Source of the DNA: Polycladomyces subterraneus
GTDB taxonomy: Bacteria > Bacillota > Bacilli > Thermoactinomycetales > JIR-001
Reading direction: 5' to 3'
NCBI RefSeq assembly: GCF_030433435.1
Contig: NZ_JANRHH010000045.1
Coordinates: 1-44,762, forward strand
DNA: 44,762 nucleotides
Made by a program: the position numbers and the translations under genes. The notes under the pieces are model-generated. The model was not told where the DNA came from and did not search any database. It was given only the letters and a program-made list of their open reading frames with translations. Below are positions 8,058 through 18,882 of the stretch, one piece after another (positions within the stretch are counted from its first letter, which is position 1; each line of letters starts with the position of its first letter).

Positions 8058-8838
8058 AAAACGAAACCCCATAATTCAGTATTTTTTTCATGTTTGGACG
8101 ATCGTGGAATTGGAAGCTCGGAAGGTACGAAAAGATCCGACGGACCTTCTCATGCGTGGAATTCAACCGGCTTTGTGGCTGCTCGTGTTCGGTCAGGCAT
8201 TTTCCCATATAAGAGCAATTCCGACAGGTCATGTCAGTTACCAGGCTTTTTTAACTCCGGGAATTTTGGCACAGTCTATTACATTCATCTCCATATTTTA
8301 TGGAATCGCGATCATCTGGGAACGTGATATGGGGCTGTTGCAAAAAATTGTTTCTACGCCCATCAGACGGTCATCGCTTATCCTTGGCAAAATGTTGTCG
8401 GCATCCTTACGGGCGCTTTTTCAGGCGGCTGTGATCATGATCTTGGCAATCGTCCTGGGTATTCATTTGAATTGGAGCTTCATTTCAATCGCTGGAGTCT
8501 TGTTCACTGTCGTCCTAGGCGGAACTTTTTTTTCAGGAATGTCGATGTTTATTGCAGCTTTAGTACGTACACGGGAACGGATGATGGGATTTGGACAACT
8601 CATCACGATGCCGCTTTTCTTTTCATCGAACGCATTGTATCCAAGGTCAATCATGCCAACTTGGTTAAAAGTACTGGCTACTGTCAATCCAATGAGTTAT
8701 CTTGTTGATGCACTTCGAGGATTATTGATTTCGGTTTCTGAAGTTCATCTCTTTATGGATTGGTTCGTTCTCTTTGCAGCTTCAGTGGTTATGTGGTTGC
8801 TGAACAAAGCGTTATTCTTTCGTATACTGTCCGTTTAA
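8017..8838 (+). CDS. ABC-2 type transporter permease
   Basis: A 273-residue membrane protein with about six hydrophobic segments. An N-terminal amphipathic region (VELEARKVRKDPTDLLM) is followed by IQPALWLLVFGQAF. The ABC-2 conserved block ERDMGLLQKIVSTPIRRSSL is the coupling helix, and NALYPRSIMPTWLKVLATVNPMSYLVDALR (quoted in parts: SNALYPRSIMP, VNPMSYLVDALR) is the diagnostic C-terminal motif of DrrB-like permeases. ATG 8017 has AGGAAGGGGAG upstream within the ATPase gene; an open frame back to 7891 is only overlap. It pairs with the preceding ATPase as a two-gene exporter. Confidence 0.9.
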   Translation: MSSVTAAPQNDSVKKRNPIIQYFFHVWTIVELEARKVRKDPTDLLMRGIQPALWLLVFGQAFSHIRAIPTGHVSYQAFLTPGILAQSITFISIFYGIAIIWERDMGLLQKIVSTPIRRSSLILGKMLSASLRALFQAAVIMILAIVLGIHLNWSFISIAGVLFTVVLGGTFFSGMSMFIAALVRTRERMMGFGQLITMPLFFSSNALYPRSIMPTWLKVLATVNPMSYLVDALRGLLISVSEVHLFMDWFVLFAASVVMWLLNKALFFRILSV

Positions 8839-8896
8839 ACCCGAATCTTCTCCACTTGTCAAACTCCCCGTGGATCTCAAATTCAATTCCTTGAAA

Positions 8897-8930
8897 ACCC
8901 GGCAACGAATTGTAGCCGGGTACTTCTTTG
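8897..8930 (+). terminator. hairpin after ABC exporter
   Basis: ACCCGGC (8897-8903) pairs with GCCGGGT (8915-8921), followed by ACTTCTTTG. The T tract is moderate. Confidence 0.5.
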
Positions 8931-8985
8931 TATAAAGACTCATTTTTGCTCTATCATTCTGAGTGAATCACAATTCATTCTTCTC

Positions 8986-9014
8986 TTGCAATGGGGAGCG
9001 GATCGAGATATACT
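8986..9014 (+). promoter_or_regulatory. sigma-A promoter of the LexA-controlled micro-unit
   Basis: TTGCAA (8986-8991), exactly 17 bp, TATACT (9009-9014). This is among the best promoters in the window. The LexA box begins 5 bp downstream, so the repressor would cover the transcription start. Confidence 0.75.
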
Positions 9015-9019
9015 AATTA

Positions 9020-9033
9020 CGAACATATGTTCC
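9020..9033 (+). promoter_or_regulatory. LexA (SOS) box
   Basis: CGAACATATGTTCC fits every position of the Bacillus LexA/DinR consensus CGAACRNRYGTTYC. It lies just after the -10 element and 8 bp before an AGGAGG ribosome site, the normal place for SOS repression. Confidence 0.85.
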
Positions 9034-9054
9034 GATCCGTGAGGAGGAGATACT

Positions 9055-9198
9055 TTGCAACTCACACTCGGATGGCGCGTGACGTATCGGCAGTTGGCTT
9101 GTATTGGCCATGGGTTAGATCCCTTTCATATCGTCCCTTCCGCTTCCACTGGAAGTCCCGTCTCCGGGGCCGTTTCTCCCCGACGTTGCCCCGAATAG
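9055..9198 (+). CDS. 47-residue ORF under SOS promoter, function unknown
   Basis: GAGGAGGAGA (9041-9050) lies 5-7 bases before TTG 9055, which opens a 47-codon frame ending TAG 9196-9198. A bidirectional terminator starts 4 bases later, so promoter, operator, ribosome site, ORF and terminator form one tight 250-bp unit. The peptide starts MQLTLGWRVTYRQLACIGHG and is Ser/Pro-rich at the end, with two Cys and no clear membrane helix. I recognise no family. It may be a small SOS peptide (compare YneA-type or toxin-like SOS peptides by context only), the stub of a larger deleted gene, or merely the body of an sRNA. A longer overlapping frame from 8991 is rejected because it runs through the terminator. 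Confidence 0.5.
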   Translation: MQLTLGWRVTYRQLACIGHGLDPFHIVPSASTGSPVSGAVSPRRCPE

Positions 9199-9201
9199 TA
9201 A

Positions 9202-9240
9202 AAAGGGTGACCGGTTCAATAATAAACCGGTCACCCTTTT
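9202..9240. terminator. bidirectional terminator between SOS unit and sufB
   Basis: AAAGGGTGACCGGTT (9202-9216), 7-base loop, AACCGGTCACCCTTT with T tracts on both sides. It ends both the plus-strand SOS unit and the minus-strand suf operon. Confidence 0.9.
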
Positions 9241-9258
9241 TTGTGTTTTAGCTGACCA

Positions 9259-10683
9259 TCAACCGATCGAGCCTTCCATCTCCAGCTTGATGAGACGGTT
9301 CATCTCCACCGCATATTCCATCGGCAGTTCCTTGGTGAAAGGTTCGATAAAGCCCATCACGATCATTTGTGTGGCTTCTTCTTCACTCAACCCACGACTC
9401 ATCAGGTAGAAGAGCTGATCTTCGCTCACTTTGCTGACCGTGGCTTCGTGTTCTAGAGTGATATCATCGTTCAGAATTTCATTGTACGGAATCGTGTCGG
9501 AAGTGGATTGGTCATCCAGAATCAAGGTATCGCATTTGACGTTGGCTTTGGACCCTTGTGAATTGCGGCCGAAGCTGGTCAAACCGCGATAAGTGACCTT
9601 ACCACCTTGCTTACTGATCGACTTGGAAATGATCGTCGCTGTGCAATTGGGAGCCAATGCCACCACTTTGGCACCAGCGTCCTGATGCTGACCTTTGCCT
9701 GCGACCGCGATGGAGAGGACGTCCGCCTTGGCACCTTCCCCTTTCATGATGACGGCCGGATACTTCATGGTCAGTTTGGAGCCAATGTTGCCGTCCACCC
9801 ATTCCATGTGCGCCCCTTCTTCGGCGACCGCACGTTTGGTCACCAAGTTGTAGATGTTGGGCGCCCAGTTTTGAATCGTGGTGTAGCGGCAACGGGCATT
9901 CTTCTTGACGATGATCTCCACAACAGCGCTGTGCAGCGAGTCGGTGCTGTAGATCGGAGCCGTACAACCTTCGACGTAATGGACGAAGCTCCCTTCGTCC
10001 GCAATGATGAGCGTCCGTTCAAATTGCCCCATGTTTTCGGAGTTGATCCGGAAGTACGCCTGCAACGGTACTTCGCATTTTACCCCCGGCGGGACGTAGA
10101 TGAAGCTGCCGCCGCTCCAGACCGCACTGTTCAAAGCGGCAAATTTGTTGTCAGACGGCGGTACGACCGTGCCGAAGTACTCCTTCACCAGTTCCGGATA
10201 TTCGCGTACGGCAGTGTCCGTGTCGCAGAAAATGACCCCTTGTTCTTCCAGCTCTTTTTGCATGTTGTGGTAAACCACTTCCGACTCATACTGCGCCGAT
10301 ACGCCTGCCAAGAACTTCTGCTCGGCTTCCGGAATCCCCAAACGATCAAAAGTCCGTTTGATCTCTTCCGGCACTTCATCCCAAGAACGTCCTTGGCGTT
10401 CAGACGGTTTTACATAGTAGGTGATGCTGTCAAAGTCCAAATCATCCAATTTACCGGGCAAAATGGAGAACCATTTGCTATTCATTTCGTTGGGCAAAGG
10501 CATTTTGTAAAACTGCTCCAACGCTTTCAGGCGAAACTCCAGCATCCACTCGGGTTCGCCCTTCATCCGGGAAATCTCCTCAACGATCTCCCGAGTCAAA
10601 CCCCGTTTGGCCCGGTAAACGGCTACATCTTTATCGCGAAAGCCGTATTTGTACTCAGACAGATCCGGCAGTTCTTTCGCCAT
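9259..10683 (-). CDS. sufB: Fe-S cluster assembly scaffold SufB
   Basis: A 474-residue SufB, core of the SufBC2D scaffold that builds [Fe-S] clusters in the cytoplasm. Family marks include the [20 protein letters not shown] block, the [11 protein letters not shown] segment and the C-terminal block [20 protein letters not shown]; the conserved Cys near [11 protein letters not shown] is also present. It is the last gene of sufC-D-S-U-B, the normal Gram-positive order. ATG 10683 is chosen because GGGGGG lies 8 bases upstream; TTG 10689 is too close to it. The terminator at 9202-9240 follows. Confidence 0.97.
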   Translation of the reverse strand: MAKELPDLSEYKYGFRDKDVAVYRAKRGLTREIVEEISRMKGEPEWMLEFRLKALEQFYKMPLPNEMNSKWFSILPGKLDDLDFDSITYYVKPSERQGRSWDEVPEEIKRTFDRLGIPEAEQKFLAGVSAQYESEVVYHNMQKELEEQGVIFCDTDTAVREYPELVKEYFGTVVPPSDNKFAALNSAVWSGGSFIYVPPGVKCEVPLQAYFRINSENMGQFERTLIIADEGSFVHYVEGCTAPIYSTDSLHSAVVEIIVKKNARCRYTTIQNWAPNIYNLVTKRAVAEEGAHMEWVDGNIGSKLTMKYPAVIMKGEGAKADVLSIAVAGKGQHQDAGAKVVALAPNCTATIISKSISKQGGKVTYRGLTSFGRNSQGSKANVKCDTLILDDQSTSDTIPYNEILNDDITLEHEATVSKVSEDQLFYLMSRGLSEEEATQMIVMGFIEPFTKELPMEYAVEMNRLIKLEMEGSIG

Positions 10684-10705
10684 GTTCAATCCCCCCTTGT
10701 AGGGC

Positions 10706-13660
<2,955 letters not shown>

Positions 13661-13676
13661 GATCGCCACCCCGCCT

Positions 13677-14465
13677 TTACGATTGCTGCCCGACGGTTTC
13701 GTCTTCGATGCCCAGCTCTTCCTTGATCCAATCGTAGCCTTCCGCTTCCAGCCGTTCCGCCAATTCCGGGCCGCCCGACTTCACGATCCGTCCTTGCATG
13801 AATACATGGACGAAATCAGGTTTGATGTAGTTCAACAACCGTTGATAGTGCGTAATGATCAGAACGCCCAAGTTGGGACCCAGCATGGAGTTGACGCCTT
13901 TAGCCACCACTTTCAACGCATCGATATCGAGACCGGAGTCGATTTCGTCCAGGATGGCAATGCGGGGTTCCAACATCATCATCTGCAAAATCTCGTTCCG
14001 TTTTTTCTCCCCACCGGAGAAACCTTCGTTCAGATAACGGTGGGCAAATGATTCATCCATGTTGAGCATGGCCATTTTTTCGTCCATTTTGCGGATGAAC
14101 TTCATCAGGGAAATTTCGTTACCTTCCCCGCGTTTCGCGTTGATGGCGGTACGCAGGAAATCCGAGTTGGTCACCCCGCTGATCTCACTCGGATACTGCA
14201 TCGCCAGGAACAAGCCCTTGCGAGCCCGTTCATCCACTTCCATCTCCAACACGTCTTCGCCGTCCAGCGTCACGCTCCCACTGGTCACTTCGTATTTGGG
14301 ATGTCCCATCAGCGCCGAAGCCAACGTACTTTTCCCCGTCCCGTTGGGACCCATGATGGCGTGTACTTCGCCGCCATTGACTTCCAGATTGACGCCTTTG
14401 AGAATTTCTTTTCCTTCTACGTTGACGCGGAGATTTTCTATTTTGAGCTTAGGTGCGTTCGACAT
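13677..14465 (-). CDS. sufC: Fe-S cluster assembly ATPase SufC
   Basis: A 262-residue ABC-type ATPase with Walker A GPNGTGKSTL, signature FSGGEKKRNEIL (the E-KKR form is specific to SufC), Walker B IAILDEIDSGLDID and switch His ITHYQRLL. It drives conformational change of SufB-SufD. ATG 14465 follows GGAGG by 8 bases; a TTG at 14480 is in frame but lacks a site. It is the first gene of the suf operon. Confidence 0.97.
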   Translation of the reverse strand: MSNAPKLKIENLRVNVEGKEILKGVNLEVNGGEVHAIMGPNGTGKSTLASALMGHPKYEVTSGSVTLDGEDVLEMEVDERARKGLFLAMQYPSEISGVTNSDFLRTAINAKRGEGNEISLMKFIRKMDEKMAMLNMDESFAHRYLNEGFSGGEKKRNEILQMMMLEPRIAILDEIDSGLDIDALKVVAKGVNSMLGPNLGVLIITHYQRLLNYIKPDFVHVFMQGRIVKSGGPELAERLEAEGYDWIKEELGIEDETVGQQS

Positions 14466-14509
14466 ATACAATTCCTCCAATGTGTCAGCACTTGACTTGT
14501 ATGATCAAA

Positions 14510-14660
14510 CCGAACGGCGCCTGTCTGGGCGTGTCTGGTCGATCCAAGTTTGCTGATTTACCGCCCAACAAAGTTCGGGCAAAAAATTGCCCTTCTGACT
14601 TTGTTTCATAACCTATTCTTGGGCCGGTATATGACCAGACTCGTCCTGGGCGCCTTCGGG
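14510..14660. repeat. 150-bp imperfect palindrome in the suf leader
   Basis: The outer arms 14510-14540 and 14633-14659 (GGCGCC...GTCTGGTC against GACCAGAC...GGCGCC) and the inner arms 14568-14582 and 14587-14603 (CAAAGT..GGGCAA against TTGCCC..ACTTTG) fold into one long hairpin with a 4-base tip (14583-14586). It lies between the suf promoter and sufC. It could be a MITE-like insertion or a transcript structure; no second copy was seen in the window and no clear target duplication flanks it. Confidence 0.7.
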
Positions 14661-14754
14661 AATTTCCAACGCCAGTGCGTCCCGATTCCATTTGCGAGGT
14701 GGCCGTAGCTGATGGTACGATGAAACCGAGACGTTGAAACCAATCCTTCCTTAA

Positions 14755-14779
14755 AGTGATTATCATCTGATTCTCATTC
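14755..14779 (-). promoter_or_regulatory. iron-box-like repeat at the suf promoter
   Basis: On the plus strand two 11-bp direct repeats, TGATTATCATC and TGATTCTCATT (14757-14778), carry ATTATCA-type Fur half-sites. They fall just after the -10 of the suf promoter. A full inverted 7-1-7 dyad is not present, so Fur control is only suggested. Confidence 0.35.
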
Positions 14780-14780
14780 T

Positions 14781-14809
14781 ATTCTATACCATGTGCTCAA
14801 GGGGATCAA
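14781..14809 (-). promoter_or_regulatory. candidate sigma-A promoter of suf operon
   Basis: On the minus strand, TTGATC (14809-14804), 17-bp spacer, TAGAAT (14786-14781). The leader to sufC would be about 310 nt and includes the palindrome. Confidence 0.5.
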
Positions 14810-14892
14810 GGTACAATCGTGTATGAATGAACATAGTGTTATCCCATCCAGAAAGTCTGTCAGCTTTAACTTGCAGGAATAGGAGGAGAAAC

Positions 14893-15417
14893 ATGCGCCT
14901 CGCTGGAAAAAAAGTGATTGCGCTGGTGGAAAACGAATTTGAGGATTTGGAGCTCTGGTATCCCGTCCTCCGCGCTCGGGAAGAAGGAGCGGAAGTGGTA
15001 TTGGTCGGCCCTAAGGCAAACGCCCAGTACAAAGGAAAATATGGTGTACCCGTCCAGACGGATGCAGCATTCGACGACATCAACCCGCATGATTTCGACG
15101 GCATTCTGGTTCCTGGCGGATGGGCACCCGACAAGCTGCGGCGTTACGAATCGGTGCTGAATATGGTCCGCGTGATGGATGCGGCACAAAAACCGATTGG
15201 ACATATTTGCCATGCGGGTTGGGTGCTGATCTCCGCCGGCATTCTCCGCGGCAAACGGGTCACATCAACGCCCGGCATCCGCGACGATATGGTGAATGCC
15301 GGGGCGATCTGGGTCGATGAACCAGTCGTCGTCGACGGACACATCATCTCCAGCCGTCGCCCGCCGGATTTACCGCCTTACGCCAAAGCGTTTTGCGACG
15401 CATTGGCCGAAAGCTGA
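14893..15417 (+). CDS. DJ-1/PfpI family protein (class I glutamine amidotransferase-like)
   Basis: A 174-residue protein starting RLAGKKVIALVENEFEDLEL, with the family Glu in ENEFEDLE and the nucleophile Cys in GHICHAGWVLISAG. GGWAPDKLRR and the VDGHIISSRRPPDLP end are standard for the PfpI/YhbO group, which includes deglycases and stress chaperones formerly called intracellular proteases. ATG 14893 has AGGAGGAG at 14881-14888; the frame is open back to 14827, but the upstream part is leader. It reads divergently from suf. Confidence 0.92.
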   Translation: MRLAGKKVIALVENEFEDLELWYPVLRAREEGAEVVLVGPKANAQYKGKYGVPVQTDAAFDDINPHDFDGILVPGGWAPDKLRRYESVLNMVRVMDAAQKPIGHICHAGWVLISAGILRGKRVTSTPGIRDDMVNAGAIWVDEPVVVDGHIISSRRPPDLPPYAKAFCDALAES

Positions 15418-15420
15418 TCC

Positions 15421-15612
15421 ATGCAGCCGATCCGATGTATTCAGTGCTACCTACAGAGACCGGGCGGCCGATGTGAATATTGCCCCCTGCACAAGAATAA
15501 CCGGCATCTTTACCGACCCATTGGCGATGGTTGGTATGTTCGAGTGGAGTCCGATCCGTCCCCGCCCCGCGATTCCGCCAAACAGAATGACCGAGATCAG
15601 CACAAACCTTAA
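15421..15612 (+). CDS. small Cys-rich (zinc-ribbon-like) protein, unknown
   Basis: A 63-residue frame beginning 4 bases after the PfpI stop and ending 5 bases before a terminator, so it fits neatly as the second gene of that unit. It has two CxxC pairs (CIQC and CEYC followed by PLH), which can bind one zinc, then GDGWYVRVESDPSPP and a charged tail. I do not recognise the family. The ribosome site is weak and translation may be coupled to the gene before. Confidence 0.5.
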   Translation: MQPIRCIQCYLQRPGGRCEYCPLHKNNRHLYRPIGDGWYVRVESDPSPPRDSAKQNDRDQHKP

Positions 15613-15613
15613 A

Positions 15614-15656
15614 AACAAAACAGCCTTCCGCATTAATCGCGGAAGGCTGTTTTGTT
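15614..15656. terminator. bidirectional terminator
   Basis: AACAAAACAGCCTTCCGC pairs with GCGGAAGGCTGTTTTGTT around ATTAAT, with A and T tracts on both sides. It serves the PfpI unit (plus) and the permease (minus). Confidence 0.9.
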
Positions 15657-15662
15657 TCGTAC

Positions 15663-17261
15663 TTATATCGAAGCCGCAAATTTTTCCGGATCTTTTTCTT
15701 CTTTGCTGGCTTGGATGTACTCAGTTTCCCAAGCGCTTTTGATTCCCCAGTAGTAGAAGACCAAAGACGTTACGGCAATCAGCACCATATCGACACCGTA
15801 CGGAATATAGTTGTGTCCGCCGAATTTGTCGCTACCCAGATACGAGACCAGAATCATATAGGCCAGATACACGATCAGCCACAAGCCCGCTTTCATCTGG
15901 CGGCCAAAACCGTTCCAGTTCGATTTCGCCTGATAATAGAAGTAAATCGGCAGACCCAACAGCATGATGAAGATGACTTCACCCGTCAACGGCCATGTCG
16001 CCCAGTACAAAATCAAAGACGCCAGGATGAACGCCACCGGTGCAATGATCGACATGCCCTTCACTTTGAGCGGGCGGTTCAGATGCGGACCCGTACGGCG
16101 CAACGCCATGACCGAGATTGGTCCCGTCACATACGAAATCAATGTCGCGACCGAAATCACCTCAGCCAAGGAACCCCACCCGCGGAACAAGAGCAGGAAC
16201 ATGAACGAAATGGCCAAGTTGAACCACATCGCCGCGCGCGGCACACCGTAAAGCGGGTGAATGACGCCGAAAATTCCCGGCATGTATCCGTTTTCTTTCA
16301 TGCCGTAAATCATCCGCGCAGTGGTGGCGGTATAGGTGATCCCCGTGCCTGACGGCGAAACGAAGGCATCTGCGAACAGGATCAACGCCAACCAGTTCAG
16401 ATTCAGCGCGATGGCCAAATCGGCAAACGGAGAATTCAGGTTGATGTTGGCCCAACCTTTGGACACCTGTTCAGGTGACACCGAACCGACATATGCGACT
16501 TGCAACAAGACGTAGATCAGACCGGCGATCAGAATCGAACCGACCACAGCTATTGGAATGGAGCGGTTCGGGTTTCTTGCTTCTCCCGCCAGGTTGACAG
16601 GGCTTTGGAATCCGTTGAACGCAAACACCACACCGGAGGTGGCGATCGCCGTCAGCACCCCGGACCATCCGTAAGGGGTGAAACCACCGTGGTCCGTAAA
16701 GTTGCCGCTGTGGAATCCGGCGAAAATCAGACCCAGCGCCGTCAATGCCGGCACGATGAATTTGAAGACGGTGATGGCGCTGTTGGCCACGGCAAACAGA
16801 CGAACGGTCCAGTAGTTCAACAGAAAATACACAATGACCAAAATGCCAGCCAAGAAGAGACCCATCGGCGACAATTCTTTCCCGTCATACAAACTGTGGG
16901 CCCACTCCCATGGCCACGAGCTCATATACTGAATGGACGCTTCCGCTTCAACCGGAATAACGGAAACAATCGCGATCCAGTTGGCCCAACCGGAAATGAA
17001 ACCGACAAAAGATCCATGAGAATATTGGGCATAACGCACCATTCCGCCCGATTGTGGAAACATCGCGCCCAACTCCGCATACGTCAAACCGATGAACATA
17101 ATGGCGATCATACCCAAAATCCAGGCGAAAATCGCCGCAGGTCCGGCAACTGATGCCGCTTTCCACGCACCGAACAACCAGCCAGAGCCGATGATGGAGC
17201 CCAAGCCCGTCATCATCAGGGCAAACGTTCCCAAATCTTTTTTCATGTTTTTTTCTGACAC
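15663..17261 (-). CDS. APC-family amino acid permease, YveA-like
   Basis: A 532-residue membrane protein with about 12-14 hydrophobic segments. The first helix has the APC substrate signature GLGSIIGSGWLFGAW, followed by TYAELGAMFPQSGGMVRYAQ and later GFQSPVNLAGEARNPNRSIP, the conserved loop of the family. It resembles the acidic amino acid/proton symporter group (YveA type) in length and motifs, but substrate assignment is tentative. GTG 17261 follows AAGGAAG by 8 bases; the in-frame codons back to 17327 are rejected. It is a single gene ending at a bidirectional terminator. Confidence 0.85.
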   Translation of the reverse strand: MSEKNMKKDLGTFALMMTGLGSIIGSGWLFGAWKAASVAGPAAIFAWILGMIAIMFIGLTYAELGAMFPQSGGMVRYAQYSHGSFVGFISGWANWIAIVSVIPVEAEASIQYMSSWPWEWAHSLYDGKELSPMGLFLAGILVIVYFLLNYWTVRLFAVANSAITVFKFIVPALTALGLIFAGFHSGNFTDHGGFTPYGWSGVLTAIATSGVVFAFNGFQSPVNLAGEARNPNRSIPIAVVGSILIAGLIYVLLQVAYVGSVSPEQVSKGWANINLNSPFADLAIALNLNWLALILFADAFVSPSGTGITYTATTARMIYGMKENGYMPGIFGVIHPLYGVPRAAMWFNLAISFMFLLLFRGWGSLAEVISVATLISYVTGPISVMALRRTGPHLNRPLKVKGMSIIAPVAFILASLILYWATWPLTGEVIFIMLLGLPIYFYYQAKSNWNGFGRQMKAGLWLIVYLAYMILVSYLGSDKFGGHNYIPYGVDMVLIAVTSLVFYYWGIKSAWETEYIQASKEEKDPEKFAASI

Positions 17262-17459
17262 GGAATCACTTCCTTTCCATCGGCGATAAACATACATACA
17301 AATGCATAAATATGCAATGGCAACCATGCTGGGGTTGGCTGACGCGGATGTCGGCCCTGCTGTCGTTCCGAATCCGCAAAAGCAACATATCGCTGATTTA
17401 TTACGACAAAAATGACGGAAGGTGCTACACTGGATAAATCATACGTTAACTAATATAAC

Positions 17460-17690
17460 ATAATCAGTGGGAACCATGCCAATACTTTATACTTGGAAGT
17501 GTTTGACAACTCTTGTTTGTGAAAAAGAAAACCTGCCAAAAGGCAGGTGAGATCACTCTGACAAGCTGACAAGTGGTTGGACAACTGGGATTTCTGGTGT
17601 ACCGTTTTTCCTCTCGCTCCTCTTTCGGTAGACTCCAAGGTCGCTCATGGGAAAACGACCACCCCTTATAGCGGAGCACCACGTTTATCT
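17460..17690 (-). ncRNA. candidate structured RNA repeat, copy 1, with terminator
   Basis: On the minus strand this region holds the module shared with 34513-34872 and 22665-22757: CGTTTTCCCA, GAGCGACC, CCGAAAGAG and GGAAAAACGG in that order, with closing arms CTCC/GGAG and GGTCG/CGACC. It ends in a Rho-independent terminator (17547-17515). An open frame across it is Arg/Glu-rich and unconvincing. The rest of 17262-17926 holds the permease leader and nothing else recognised. Confidence 0.4.
17515..17547 (-). terminator. Rho-independent terminator on minus strand
   Basis: CCTGCC TTTT GGCAGG (17547-17532 on the minus strand) followed by TTTTCTTTTTC. It ends the transcript carrying the repeat module above. 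Confidence 0.75.
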
Positions 17691-17926
17691 AAAAAGTACA
17701 TCAGATGGATGAATTTGGCTCTCCCTCATAACAACTCTTTGTTTTCATCCATTCTCGATATTGTCTGCCAACAAAAGAAAAACAGATCTGATGATCCAAA
17801 TGAACTCAACAAATACGCATTCGCACCTAATCCCAATCCATTTACAATCGATTATATGTATATCCATGATTCTTTTTCGTTTAGCTTACCCCCGGGTTAA
17901 ATTCCAATGTGCATTCAGTAGATCAC

Positions 17927-18484
17927 TTATTTCGTCTGTAGTTTTTTTCCGTTCTGATCGACCACGATGAATTTTTTCCCGTCGAGCGCTCCCCGTTTGA
18001 CAGTCATATACACCCGAGCCGGTTCTTTCTCATCCGTCTGGAACTCGTCTTTTTCCAGCTTCACCACTACCCGTACCACGTCGGGCTTGATTACCTGGAG
18101 ATTGGTCGGGGTCATTTCATATCCTTCATACTCCGGATTGCCGATCTGTACCAACAACACATCTTCTTCATCCCAAGTAAAGGAATCCTCAAGATTGCCG
18201 GGATGTTTCTCTTTGGTATACACCCAAACCCCCGGTGTGGGCTGTGGATCCGGTGCGCCGTTGATCCAGTTGATCGGCTGGAACTCGATCTCCTGATACG
18301 TTTCCTGTGGAGCCGTGGCGCCTTCCACATCTTCCTGATTTTGTTTGTCTTTCGCATCACTTGTATTCTCAGATGCCTTGCCATCTTTAGGCGGGTTGCT
18401 GATAGCCGAAAGAAGTTGACCGCATCCGGATAATAAACTGCTTATGAGGGCGAAAGATACGAGGATGATGAGTTTTTTAAACAT
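17927..18484 (-). CDS. predicted lipoprotein, unknown function
   Basis: A 185-residue exported protein. The N-terminus MFKKLIILVSFALISSLLSGCG has a Lys-rich start, a hydrophobic core and lipobox LLSGC, so the Cys should be lipidated. A polar linker rich in Lys, Asp, Glu and Gln follows (to about residue 65), then a compact domain with VWVYTKEKHPGN and VRVVVKLEKDEF, and the end KKFIVVDQNGKKL. I recognise no family. ATG 18484 is chosen because it starts the signal peptide; the ribosome site GGGAGG is 11 bases upstream, slightly far. It is probably surface-anchored. Confidence 0.75.
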   Translation of the reverse strand: MFKKLIILVSFALISSLLSGCGQLLSAISNPPKDGKASENTSDAKDKQNQEDVEGATAPQETYQEIEFQPINWINGAPDPQPTPGVWVYTKEKHPGNLEDSFTWDEEDVLLVQIGNPEYEGYEMTPTNLQVIKPDVVRVVVKLEKDEFQTDEKEPARVYMTVKRGALDGKKFIVVDQNGKKLQTK

Positions 18485-18882
18485 ATGTACCCGATTGCCT
18501 CCCATCTGTGGACTCCATACAACTTAAAATAAACCCAATATTTACACGCGTCAAGCAGATTGCGTTAAAAAATCATGAATATCGGTAATAAGTATTATAT
18601 ATTAATCTGATTTTGATATATATATCCATATATATAAATAAAAGCCTCTCCAAAAAAAACGGAGAGTTCAAGTTGTTGCAACAATCCATGGCCTCCCGTC
18701 TGAAAACCGCCTTTCCCCTCTTAAAAGTGGTTGATCGAATTTCTGACAACGACCTTTGAGCGTAGCGATTCTGGGTCGGGAAAGAAAATGGCGCGTGAAA
18801 TCGCAAGTGGTTAAAAAGAGAAAACGAAGATTTTCAGTTTTTCTGATCAGCTTACCTTCAGAAACTATGCCTTTCTCTCTTG

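Noticed and set aside
8991-9251. 86-codon frame overlapping the SOS unit
   Set aside because: It starts within the promoter -35 region and reads through the terminator; the TTG 9055 frame fits the signals.
17464-17682. Short Arg/Glu-rich frame across the repeat, similar to one at 34530-34748
   Set aside because: Similarity follows from the nucleotide repeat; no ribosome site, and the frame ends differ between copies.
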